The position numbers were made by a program, and so were the translations under genes. Below are positions 52,575 through 60,317 of a stretch of DNA of 64,000 nucleotides, in pieces (the first letter of the stretch is position 1; every line of letters begins with the position of its first letter). The notes under the pieces were generated by a model. The model ran no database searches. It saw only the letters and a list, made by a program, of their open reading frames with translations, and was not told the origin of the DNA. The stretch spans positions 434,001 through 498,000 of the forward strand of contig JAXHMB010000003.1 in assembly GCA_034521755.1 (NCBI GenBank), in the 5' to 3' direction. This DNA comes from JAXHMB01 sp034521755 (GTDB taxonomy: Bacteria > Bacteroidota > Rhodothermia > Balneolales > Balneolaceae).

Positions 52575-55500
52575 CAAAGGCTTTTCCCTCCTTTTTGCCC
52601 TTAACAAAATACATATCAATTTTTCCACGGCCGGTGACATCCAGCTTACCTCGGTATTCACATTCAAAATATTCTTTAACCAATTCATGAGTCCGGGCAG
52701 AAATATTTACTTTACCGACCTCACCAATGTTTTCCATTCTACTGGCTAAATTAACAGTATCACCCCATAAATCATATGTAAACTTTCTTTGCCCCACAAC
52801 TCCCGCAACTACACTTCCAGAATGCATGCCTACTCTCATTTCCCATTTGAAGGAAGAGTTTTTATTTCTCTCCTTCACAAAATTAAGCATTTCACAAGCA
52901 GCAGCTACGCACCGTAAGGCATGGTCTTCTTCTTCAGAGGGAATTCCACCAGCGGCCATATAGGCATCACCAATAGTTTTTATCTTTTCAATACCATAGT
53001 CTTCTATAATTGTATCAAACTTTTTAAAAATTTCATTCAGCTCACTAACCAGCCGGTCTGCCGACATACTGGAAGCTGTTGAGGTAAATTCTTCAAAATC
53101 AGAAAATAAAATGGTCGCTTCTTCAAATCTTCTTGGGGTGGTTTTTCCTTTTTCCTTTAGCTCATCAGCCACCTCTTTGGGCAAAATATTGTAGAGCAGC
53201 TGGTCACTCTTTTCTTTCTCTACCTGTAATTCTCTGGTTCTGTTACCAACCAATTTTTCCAGTTCTTCTCTTTTTTCCTCTATTTTTTCTTTCTCCTTTC
53301 TTTCCTTCTCTACACGGTAGGAGACAAACCAACCGACCACTGCTAAACCAAAGGTTACATATATTGTATAAGCCCACCAGCTTAACCATGGTGGCGGCTC
53401 AATATTAAGTTTTAACTGTGTTCCTTCATTATTCCAAATACCATCTTTATTCGCTGCTCTTACTTTTAAGTTATAGGTTCCTGACGGCATGCTGGTAAAT
53501 GAAATAAATCTTCGGTTACCAATTTGCTGCCAATCTTCATCAAAGCCCTCCATTTTATAGGCATATGCGTTTTGATCAGGGGCTGCATAATGAAGTCCTG
53601 CAAATTGAAATGAAAATACTTTTTCATTATAAGACAAGGTAAGTTCATCGGTAGTGGTAATTGATTTTTCAAGAATAGAATTATCCTGAATTGGAACGGG
53701 CTTGTTGTAAATTTCAAAATTAGTGAAAACGACAGGCGGTACATTTTCATTGGTTTCTATGCTATCGGGTTCAAAGCTTACCAAGCCATTGATACTGCCA
53801 AAATAAATTTCTCCATTCATTCCCTTGTCAAATGCACTAAATCGAAATTCCTCACTGGGCAAACCGTCTCCGGCATCATAATTTCTGGTAATCCCCGTTT
53901 CAGGATCAAAGTCACACAGCCCCTTGTTTGTACTTAGCCACAGATGCCCCCGGCTGTCCTCAACAATACCGTAAATAACATTGTTCGGCAAACCATCCGC
54001 TGTAGTAAAACGTTCAAAAGTTTCAGTATCGGGATAAAAACGATTTAAGCCATTTAGGGTACCAATCCAGTAGCGTCCTTCAGAATCTTTATAAGTTACA
54101 TTGATAAAATCACTGCTGATGGAAGTATCATCGTTGGGATCATGTGCATAATACCGATATTCCTTCTCATTTAATGCATAAATGGCTAACCCAAACCCAT
54201 GGGTACCTACCCATAAAACGTCATCATCATCCTCATATACAGACCATATTTTATTATGTGCTAATCCAGCTTTTTCATTAGATTGGCTTTTAGAAATAGA
54301 AAATTTTCCAGTCTCCTTGTTGTAGATACTAAAGCCATTATTCAATGTACCTATCCAAATATTCCCTTCCTTATCTTGCGAAATTGTAGTAACAATATTA
54401 CCCGAAATACTATTGGGGTTTTTAGGTTCGTGTCTAAATCGTTTAAAGCTATCGGTCGACGGTATGTACTTACACAATCCATTTATCGTGCCTACCCAGA
54501 TATCGCCTGACCTATCCTGGTAAATTGTATTTACAAAATTGTCACTTAATGAAGTATTATCATCAGGGTCATGCGTATAGTAAGAGACCCCTTCTTTATT
54601 TGGACGTACTACATTGATACCTCCACCATGGGTTCCTATCCATATATGACCATTCTGCATTTCTTTTACAGCCCAGACATTATTATTTGAAAGGCTTATT
54701 TCACTATCTGCATTACTGTCATATACTGTAAAACTCTGTGTAGAACGAACAAATTTATAAAGGGCATCATCTTTGGTACCTACCCAAAAAACACCTGAGC
54801 GATCTTCGTACAAGGCAGTAATAGATTTGTTGTTAAGATTAGGAGCACCCTTTAATGCAGTAATGTTAAGAAACCTATTATCTTCTCTGTCGAAGCGATT
54901 TAAGCCATTTAAAGTACCTACCCAAAACTCTCCATAGCGATCTTCAAACATGGTATACACCCAGTTATGGCTAAGGCTGTATCTATCTTCAGTATCACTT
55001 TGAAAACGTTCAAAAGTCTTTGTTTCTCTATCAAACTTGTTAATACCTCCACTCTGAGTGCCTATCCACAAATTATTATTCTTGTCTTCGTAAATAGAAA
55101 CAATCCAATTATCGCTTAAACTCTGAGGATCTCCCGGAATATTTGCATAATGTGTAAACTTGTCTTGTGTTCTATCCAACCGGTTTAACCCATTGTCCTG
55201 AGTACCAATCCAAAGCATTCCTTGACTATCCTCAAAAATAGCAGTGATCCACTCTCCTTTTAATGAATTATCATTTTTCTCGGGCTGATGCTTTAAAAAC
55301 GTCCCTGTACTAGGTTGATAAATATTAAGTCCCATACGAGTACCAACCAAAATCACTCCTGACCGATCTTCGAATAATGCTGTAACATAAGAAGTAGATA
55401 AACTCGCAGAGTCCTGCTCATCTACCTTAAAACGAGTAAATTTTTCTGTGACCGGATCAAATTTATTTAAGCCTCCCCCTTTAGTTCCCACCCATAAGTT

Positions 55501-55809
55501 TCCATTTTCATCCTCTATAACATCACTTATAGAATTATTGGATATCGAATTAGGATTGCCTGGCCTATTTTTAAAAACCTTGAACTCATAGCCATTATAT
55601 CTGTTCAAACCATCTTCGGTAGCAAACCATAAGAACCCCCGGCTATCCTGAAGAATCTCATTGACCGTACTTTGAGACAAACCATCTTCAAGCGTAAGGT
55701 GAGAAAAACGCATTGAAATGTCTTGGTCTTGTGCAGAAGCAGGCGCAATTGAAAACCCTAGCAAGAACAGAAGTAAAAAAATCTCACGAATAATAGCCAA
55801 CCTAATCAT
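52543..55809 (-). CDS. Propeller/Y_Y_Y sensor fused to a class III (adenylate-type) cyclase
   Basis: This 1088-residue protein opens with a signal segment (IREIFLLLFLLGFSIAPASA). About residues 30-690 hold some fourteen propeller blades, each with a core like DRSGVFWVGTKDDALYKF or DSQGMLWIGTQDNGLNRL, giving two propellers. A Y_Y_Y Ig-like domain follows (FQFAGLHYAAPDQNAYAYKM), then a membrane helix near residues 800-820 and a coiled-coil (KEKEKIEEKREELEKL). The C-terminal cyclase has Asp904 (LFSDFEEFT) and Asp948 (GDAYM), 44 apart as in mammalian enzymes, and KIKTIGD with YDLWGDTVNLASRM, which predicts ATP as substrate. The output is cAMP instead of a kinase, unusual for this sensor type. Confidence 0.92.
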   Translation of the reverse strand: MIRLAIIREIFLLLFLLGFSIAPASAQDQDISMRFSHLTLEDGLSQSTVNEILQDSRGFLWFATEDGLNRYNGYEFKVFKNRPGNPNSISNNSISDVIEDENGNLWVGTKGGGLNKFDPVTEKFTRFKVDEQDSASLSTSYVTALFEDRSGVILVGTRMGLNIYQPSTGTFLKHQPEKNDNSLKGEWITAIFEDSQGMLWIGTQDNGLNRLDRTQDKFTHYANIPGDPQSLSDNWIVSIYEDKNNNLWIGTQSGGINKFDRETKTFERFQSDTEDRYSLSHNWVYTMFEDRYGEFWVGTLNGLNRFDREDNRFLNITALKGAPNLNNKSITALYEDRSGVFWVGTKDDALYKFVRSTQSFTVYDSNADSEISLSNNNVWAVKEMQNGHIWIGTHGGGINVVRPNKEGVSYYTHDPDDNTSLSDNFVNTIYQDRSGDIWVGTINGLCKYIPSTDSFKRFRHEPKNPNSISGNIVTTISQDKEGNIWIGTLNNGFSIYNKETGKFSISKSQSNEKAGLAHNKIWSVYEDDDDVLWVGTHGFGLAIYALNEKEYRYYAHDPNDDTSISSDFINVTYKDSEGRYWIGTLNGLNRFYPDTETFERFTTADGLPNNVIYGIVEDSRGHLWLSTNKGLCDFDPETGITRNYDAGDGLPSEEFRFSAFDKGMNGEIYFGSINGLVSFEPDSIETNENVPPVVFTNFEIYNKPVPIQDNSILEKSITTTDELTLSYNEKVFSFQFAGLHYAAPDQNAYAYKMEGFDEDWQQIGNRRFISFTSMPSGTYNLKVRAANKDGIWNNEGTQLKLNIEPPPWLSWWAYTIYVTFGLAVVGWFVSYRVEKERKEKEKIEEKREELEKLVGNRTRELQVEKEKSDQLLYNILPKEVADELKEKGKTTPRRFEEATILFSDFEEFTSTASSMSADRLVSELNEIFKKFDTIIEDYGIEKIKTIGDAYMAAGGIPSEEEDHALRCVAAACEMLNFVKERNKNSSFKWEMRVGMHSGSVVAGVVGQRKFTYDLWGDTVNLASRMENIGEVGKVNISARTHELVKEYFECEYRGKLDVTGRGKIDMYFVKGKKEGKAFDEMQSRLFNN

Positions 55810-55976
55810 TTTGTCCTTTTCCCTTAACTAATTGAAAATTACGTTCGCCAAAAAATAGGTTTGAGTCAAATATTTTTTTTAATAACTCGTAAAAATCCAT
55901 CTGCATTTTTGTTGTAAATGAGCAAATGTAATTATATCATTTCAAATACAGCCTAAATTAGCTAAAATATTTGTTT

Positions 55977-56441
55977 ATGGATAGCGAAACTCTGACACTA
56001 ATCTTCCTCATTGGGGGCGTTGCGTTTATGATTTTGGAAACTCTTATTCCAGGAGGAGTTTCTTTTTTTCTTGGTTTTAGTGGATTATTGGTAGGTGCGC
56101 TTCGTTATTTTGGCATTCTGGTTGAACCAGGAAGTTCTATCATAACCTGGCTTGGCACTTCTATCGGACTTATTCTTCTATTTCGACCGTTACTGATGAA
56201 ATATTGGGGTGGTGAAAGTTTTTTTAAGCTAGCTGATGAAGATCTTGAAGCCATGGACCAAATAGTAGAAGTAGTAGAACCTGTGAATGCCGAAGATAAC
56301 TCAGGACGAGTTCGTTACCAAGGCATCTCCTGGCAAGCTCGCACCATGGAAGGAACATTAGAATCCGGAGCCAAGGCAAAAATCAAATATCGAGACAACG
56401 TAACCTGGGTAGTAGAACCTGTTGATGAGCTGGAAGACTAG
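55977..56441 (+). CDS. NfeD-like membrane protein
   Basis: This 154-residue protein uses the ATG at 55977 in preference to TTG at 55971. It has two to three membrane segments (LTLIFLIGGVAFMILETLIP, FFLGFSGLLVGALRYFGIL) and a C-terminal OB-fold (GRVRYQGISWQARTMEG and YRDNVTWVVEPV). NfeD is the usual partner of SPFH (stomatin-like) proteins, and two SPFH genes follow directly in the same direction. The complex is thought to organise membrane microdomains. Confidence 0.9.
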   Translation: MDSETLTLIFLIGGVAFMILETLIPGGVSFFLGFSGLLVGALRYFGILVEPGSSIITWLGTSIGLILLFRPLLMKYWGGESFFKLADEDLEAMDQIVEVVEPVNAEDNSGRVRYQGISWQARTMEGTLESGAKAKIKYRDNVTWVVEPVDELED

Positions 56442-56479
56442 CTCCCTATTCATCTCAAAATCAATGTAAATTATCAATT

Positions 56480-57427
56480 ATGTGGACATATCTTTTAATA
56501 CTTATAGCACTGGCAGTATTTATCTTTATCAAAGTTTTTATCATTGTAGAGATGAGGGAAGAAGTTATTCAGGAACGCCTTGGCAAATACAAAAAAACGC
56601 TAAAGCCCGGCTTTCACTTTTTAATTCCATTTGTTGATCGACCAGCCTACCGTCAGGAGATGCGCGAGCAGGTGGTTGATGTTCCAAGCCAAACCTGTAT
56701 CACCAAAGACAATATAGAGGTTGAGGTTGATGGTCTTGTCTATGTGAAAGTCATGGACTCATACAAGGCCAGTTACGGCATTGGAGATTACAAGCTTGCC
56801 TCCATAAACCTTGCCCAAACTACCATGCGTAGTGAAATTGGTAAAATTACGTTGGATGATACATTTTCTGAACGAGAACAAATGAATGAAAATATTGTCC
56901 GTGAAATTGACAAAGCTTCTGATCCATGGGGCATAAAAGTTCTACGATATGAAATCAGAAATATTCGTCCGTCTGACAATCTTATCAACACGCTCGAAAA
57001 ACAGATGGAAGCCGAACGTGACAAGCGCGCCGAAATTACCGAATCTACCGGTACCCGCGATTATAAAATAAATGAGTCTGAAGGTGAGCGTCAGAGTGCG
57101 ATTCTTATTTCTGAAGCCAATCGCCAGAAACGCATCAATGAGGCCAAAGGACAAGCTAAAGAAATTGAACTTGTTGCCACTGCTACCGCTAAAGGCATAA
57201 AGAGAGTTGCTCAGGCTATTGCCAAGCCCGGTGGTGATTTAGCCGTTAAGACAAAGCTTATTGAGCAATTTATTGATCAACTAGGCAGAGTCATTGATAA
57301 ATCGAATGTATCGGTACTGCCGACTGAAACAGCAAACCTCAAGACCTTTTTTGAGGGCGTAAGCAAAGTGAGCGAGCACACACCAAAAGCTGCTGCAAAA
57401 TCTCTAAACATCAAAGGTGATCTCTAA
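56480..57427 (+). CDS. SPFH/band-7 (stomatin/QmcA-like) protein, first
   Basis: The 315-residue protein has an N-terminal hydrophobic anchor (YLLILIALAVFIFIKVFIIV). The SPFH domain starts REEVIQERLGKYKKTLKPGF and includes ITKDNIEVEVDGLVYVKVMD. A long alpha-helical coiled-coil (about residues 190-260, rich in EAK) follows. Such proteins oligomerise at the inner membrane. The gene overlaps the second SPFH gene by one base (TAATG), so the two are translationally coupled. Confidence 0.92.
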   Translation: MWTYLLILIALAVFIFIKVFIIVEMREEVIQERLGKYKKTLKPGFHFLIPFVDRPAYRQEMREQVVDVPSQTCITKDNIEVEVDGLVYVKVMDSYKASYGIGDYKLASINLAQTTMRSEIGKITLDDTFSEREQMNENIVREIDKASDPWGIKVLRYEIRNIRPSDNLINTLEKQMEAERDKRAEITESTGTRDYKINESEGERQSAILISEANRQKRINEAKGQAKEIELVATATAKGIKRVAQAIAKPGGDLAVKTKLIEQFIDQLGRVIDKSNVSVLPTETANLKTFFEGVSKVSEHTPKAAAKSLNIKGDL

Positions 57428-58377
57428 TGTTTATTAATTACATAAGCCAAGGCCTACTCGGACTTTTAAGTATTTATGTACTCTTTAAGTTTATTCAATC
57501 CATCCAGTTAGTACCTACACAAAAGGCATATATAGTGGAACGATTGGGAAAATACCAAAAAACACTGGGTCCCGGCTTTCATGCACTCCTTCCTTTCTTT
57601 GATAAAGTAAAGTACCGCCAAGATTTAAAAGAGGAGACTATTGAAGTACAGCCCCAGGAATGCTTCACGAAAGATAATGTAAAAGTTGAAGTAGATGGCG
57701 TTATCTACATAAGTGTGACCGATCCGGTAAATGCAAGTTATGGGATTACCAATTATCGTTTTGCGGCCGTTCAGCTTGCTCAAACCACTACCCGATCTAT
57801 AGTTGGTACTATGAACCTTGACGACACCTTTGAAGATCGTGCTCTCATCAACAAAGAAGTAGTCAGTGTACTTAGCGAAATGGAGCAGGCATGGGGTATC
57901 AGGGTTCACCGCTATGAGATTAAGAATATTTTTACTCCGCGCACTATTCAAAATGCTATGGAACGTCAGATGACTGCCGAGCGCGACCGTCGGGCAACCA
58001 TTGCCAAATCTGAAGGTGTAAAAGAATCCAGTATTAATGATGCGGAAGGTATGAAACGGGAGATCATTAACGTTTCGGAGGGTGAGATGCAGCGCCGCAT
58101 TAACGAAGCTGAAGGTGTGGCCGAAGAAATTGAAGCCCTTGCTGAAGCTACAGCGGTATCCATAGAGCAAATAGCAGAAGCACTTTCCAGTGAAAAAGGA
58201 AAAGAAGCCATGCAAATGCGGCTTGCCGAAAGATATATTTCTCAGCTTTCTAAACTCGCACACGAGAAAAATGATGTCATTATTCCCAAGGATGTAACCA
58301 ACTATGATGCCATCATGGCCGGACTTTCACTGGATAAAATTTCTATTGTGCCTGAAGAAAACTCTGAAGAAGGATAG
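57427..58377 (+). CDS. SPFH/band-7 (stomatin/QmcA-like) protein, second
   Basis: The 316-residue paralogue of the previous gene has anchor FINYISQGLLGLLSIYVLFK. The SPFH domain opens with QLVPTQKAYIVERLGKYQKT, contains FTKDNVKVEVDGVIYISVTD, and ends in a helical region rich in EAEGV-type repeats. The tandem arrangement NfeD-SPFH-SPFH suggests a hetero-oligomeric ring. Domain content is unambiguous; the specific cellular role is not shown by the sequence. Confidence 0.92.
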   Translation: MFINYISQGLLGLLSIYVLFKFIQSIQLVPTQKAYIVERLGKYQKTLGPGFHALLPFFDKVKYRQDLKEETIEVQPQECFTKDNVKVEVDGVIYISVTDPVNASYGITNYRFAAVQLAQTTTRSIVGTMNLDDTFEDRALINKEVVSVLSEMEQAWGIRVHRYEIKNIFTPRTIQNAMERQMTAERDRRATIAKSEGVKESSINDAEGMKREIINVSEGEMQRRINEAEGVAEEIEALAEATAVSIEQIAEALSSEKGKEAMQMRLAERYISQLSKLAHEKNDVIIPKDVTNYDAIMAGLSLDKISIVPEENSEEG

Positions 58378-58427
58378 AAACCTCAGCATATGAGGTAATA
58401 AAAACATACTCCATAATTTTCTAAACT

Positions 58428-58814
58428 TTACCCTATAATTGCTAACGCTTCTATCTCAACAAGCATGTCTTGATCAATCAACCTACTCACCTCTATCATG
58501 CTAGTTGCAGGACGAATGTCACCAAAAAATTCTCCGTGTGCCTTTCCAATTTCTTCCCACTGGTCAATATTTGTCACATAAATTCGTGTGCGAACTACAT
58601 CTTTTATTTTGGCTCCCGCTTTCTCCAGTGCCAACTCAATATTTTTGATCGTTTGAACAGTCTGCTTGTACGGATCATTTTTACCAATAATCTCTCCATC
58701 TTCGTTCGTAGCTGTTGTCCCTGATACAAAAATTTGGTTGCCCGTTTTAACCGCTCTGGAATACCCTACCATTGGCTCCCACCTTGTTCCCGAAGAAATA
58801 TTTTTTCTGCTCAT
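58428..58814 (-). CDS. ridA: RidA family enamine/imine deaminase
   Basis: The 128-residue protein belongs to the YjgF/YER057c/UK114 family, which hydrolyses reactive enamine and imine intermediates from PLP enzymes. It shows VGYSRAVKTGNQIFVSGTTA and the subunit-interface arginine of RidA in DVVRTRIYVTNIDQWEEIGK. The C-terminal TSMIEVSRLIDQDMLVEIEA is also typical. It is a stand-alone leftward gene, convergent with the SPFH operon. Confidence 0.9.
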   Translation of the reverse strand: MSRKNISSGTRWEPMVGYSRAVKTGNQIFVSGTTATNEDGEIIGKNDPYKQTVQTIKNIELALEKAGAKIKDVVRTRIYVTNIDQWEEIGKAHGEFFGDIRPATSMIEVSRLIDQDMLVEIEALAIIG

Positions 58815-58848
58815 TTTTTTCTTATTGAATTAGCATTTCATACATAAT

Positions 58849-58883
58849 AAAAAAGCCCGACCACAAATGTGATCAGGCTTTAA
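58849..58883 (-). terminator. Rho-independent terminator after the small membrane gene
   Basis: AAAGCCCGACCACA (58851-58864) pairs imperfectly with TGTGATCAGGCTTT (58868-58881). Leftward it is followed by a T run. It lies after the gene at 58910-59161 and before ridA. Confidence 0.75.
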
Positions 58884-58909
58884 AATTCAGATTGTGAATA
58901 AAGTATTAC

Positions 58910-59161
58910 TTACTTAGTTCTATACACAAACTTACCTTTACTTACTTTGTGTACTGTTTTGCATTTGTATTTAGACTTGGCTACTCCTATAGGAAATAGT
59001 ACCGGCCAGGCAAAAAAGCCTTCAAAAAAACTGTAGAAGCTTTTTATACCCTCTTCAAGAGGTGACATGCGATCCTGATATCCTCGTTGAGTGATACCAA
59101 ATATTCCCATTACTAATGAGATGGCAAGCCAGGCAGTGAGTAAAAATATTGCTGTATTCAT
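58910..59161 (-). CDS. Small two-helix membrane protein, hypothetical
   Basis: This 83-residue protein has two hydrophobic segments, TAIFLLTAWLAISLVMGIFG and SFFEGFFAWPVLFPIGVA, joined by a polar loop (RGYQDRMSPLEEGI). The C-terminal tail is basic (KCKTVHKVSKGKFVYRTK). I do not recognise it. It is flanked by a terminator on each side (58849 and 59292), so it is a single gene. Confidence 0.6.
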   Translation of the reverse strand: MNTAIFLLTAWLAISLVMGIFGITQRGYQDRMSPLEEGIKSFYSFFEGFFAWPVLFPIGVAKSKYKCKTVHKVSKGKFVYRTK

Positions 59162-59291
59162 TTAAATATTTTTGAGATGATGTTATTTAGAATTTGTTTA
59201 TAAACTAAGATACACTTTCTGCAGCTTATACGTTCCAAACGTTTAAGCTTTTTATATTAATTTCTCCTCATGTTTTCAGTTATTGAAATAC

Positions 59292-59329
59292 AAAAAAGGC
59301 TCTCCTACCATTTGGTAAGAAAGCCTTTA
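59292..59329 (-). terminator. Rho-independent terminator of ssrA
   Basis: AAAAAAGGC (59292-59300) pairs with AAGCCTTT (59321-59328), with an inner TACCA/TGGTA stem. Leftward it reads into a T run. It lies eight bases after the tmRNA 3' end. Confidence 0.85.
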
Positions 59330-59337
59330 GTAAATAG

Positions 59338-59701
59338 TGGAGGTGCGGGGAGTCGAACCCCGGTCCGAGATGGCATATCGTTCAAGTATCTACATGCTTA
59401 GTTACCGAATTAGGTTTCGCCTGAAGCGATGCTCAGTAACAAACAACTCCAGACTAGACTGTTTTAATCTCACACAACATCCGACAGACGGCGAATGCAA
59501 TGTTATCCTATCATAGTCGACGTTCTAACGGCACTGACAGGCAAGAAGCCGAAAGAACGGCTAAACTGCGTTACGCAGCTAAGCTGTAAGAGTAATTGTT
59601 GTCAATTACATATTTGCATGATGCTTTTTTACGAGTGACATCGCGCAAACTCGGCATGCAACCTGCGATTGTACTCATCCCGTCGAATCCGGTACACCCC
59701 C
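59338..59701 (-). ncRNA. ssrA: Transfer-messenger RNA
   Basis: On the minus strand the 5' end (GGGGGTGTACCGGATTCGAC, 59701 downwards) pairs with the 3' end CACCTCC-A (59338). The T-arm GGGTTCGACTCCCC forms a tRNA-like half, which is how it is recognised; CCA is not encoded. The tag reading frame can be read from 59609 to the stop at 59571: VIDNNYSYSLAA in the same style as other tags ending in AA. The exact resume codon cannot be fixed without structural modelling. The length of 364 bases is usual. ssrA rescues stalled ribosomes with SmpB. Confidence 0.95.
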
Positions 59702-59775
59702 AAAATGTGAAAGAACACTAATTCTTTAGAACTAGTAATATAACAAAAAACAGGGGCACAAACATTCATTTCCAG

Positions 59776-60317
59776 TGGCTGGTTACTAGATTCTGGTATC
59801 TGGATACTAGTTACTTGACCAAACATAAAAATTAAAAATTGTAAGAAACTTATAGTTCAACGGTCTTACTATTTAAAAGACATTATGAGTTACAAAAAGT
59901 TAGAAATATGGAAACGTTCAAGAAAACTATCGATTGTCATTCATAGGATGAGTCTGAAATTACCTAAGTTTGAACTTTACGAGACCGGTTCTCAAATCAG
60001 GCGGTCATCTAAATCTGTGCGTTCAAATATAGTTGAGGGATATGGACGCCGAGCTTACAAGAATGATTATATCAGATTTCTAACCTTTGCACTATCATCA
60101 AATGATGAAACTATCGATCATTTAGAAACCTTATTTGAAACAAATTCCCTTAAGGACGAAGAACTGTTTAAAAATATCCACCTGGAATTAAATGTCCTGG
60201 GAAAAATGATCAACAACTTTCTAAAATCCATTAACTCGCAACATATTAACTAAACAGATTACTAATTCACCAGCATCAAGTATCCAGTACCCAGCAAAAC
60301 CAGTAACTAGATAACCA
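59776..60317. mobile_element. Four-helix-bundle gene cassette flanked by degenerate inverted repeats
   Basis: The gene at 59885-60253 is flanked by related degenerate sequence: TGGCTGGTTACTAGATTCTG (59776 on) continuing TATCTGGATACTAGTTACTT on the left. On the right, opposite strand, it is matched by sequence ending at 60317 (AGCATCAAGTATCCAGTACC). The units are variants of CTGGATACTAG and its reverse complement. Similar repeats accompany such genes in other genomes, to my knowledge. The right flank overlaps the last bases of the lysAC stop. Mobility is an inference. Confidence 0.5.
59885..60253 (+). CDS. Four-helix-bundle protein of the 23S rRNA intervening-sequence (IVS) type
   Basis: This 122-residue, all-helical protein opens SYKKLEIWKRSRKLSIVIHR, then TGSQIRRSSKSVRSNIVEGY, both hallmarks of the IVS protein family (often written four helix bundle protein). 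A YIRFLTFALSSNDETIDHLE helix follows. The family was first found in insertions within 23S rRNA genes, but many genomes carry free copies; the activity is unknown. This copy lies between ssrA and lysAC on the opposite strand and is flanked by inverted degenerate repeats. Confidence 0.9.
   Translation: MSYKKLEIWKRSRKLSIVIHRMSLKLPKFELYETGSQIRRSSKSVRSNIVEGYGRRAYKNDYIRFLTFALSSNDETIDHLETLFETNSLKDEELFKNIHLELNVLGKMINNFLKSINSQHIN

Noticed and set aside
57625..58263. A 212-codon leftward frame antisense to the second SPFH gene
   Set aside because: The forward strand encodes a clear SPFH protein; the antisense product is rich in Phe, His and Cys with no domain.
59338..59380. A tRNA 3' half (T-arm GGTTCGA with acceptor)
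   Set aside because: It is the tRNA-like domain of tmRNA; the matching 5' half lies 330 bases away and a tag reading frame is present.
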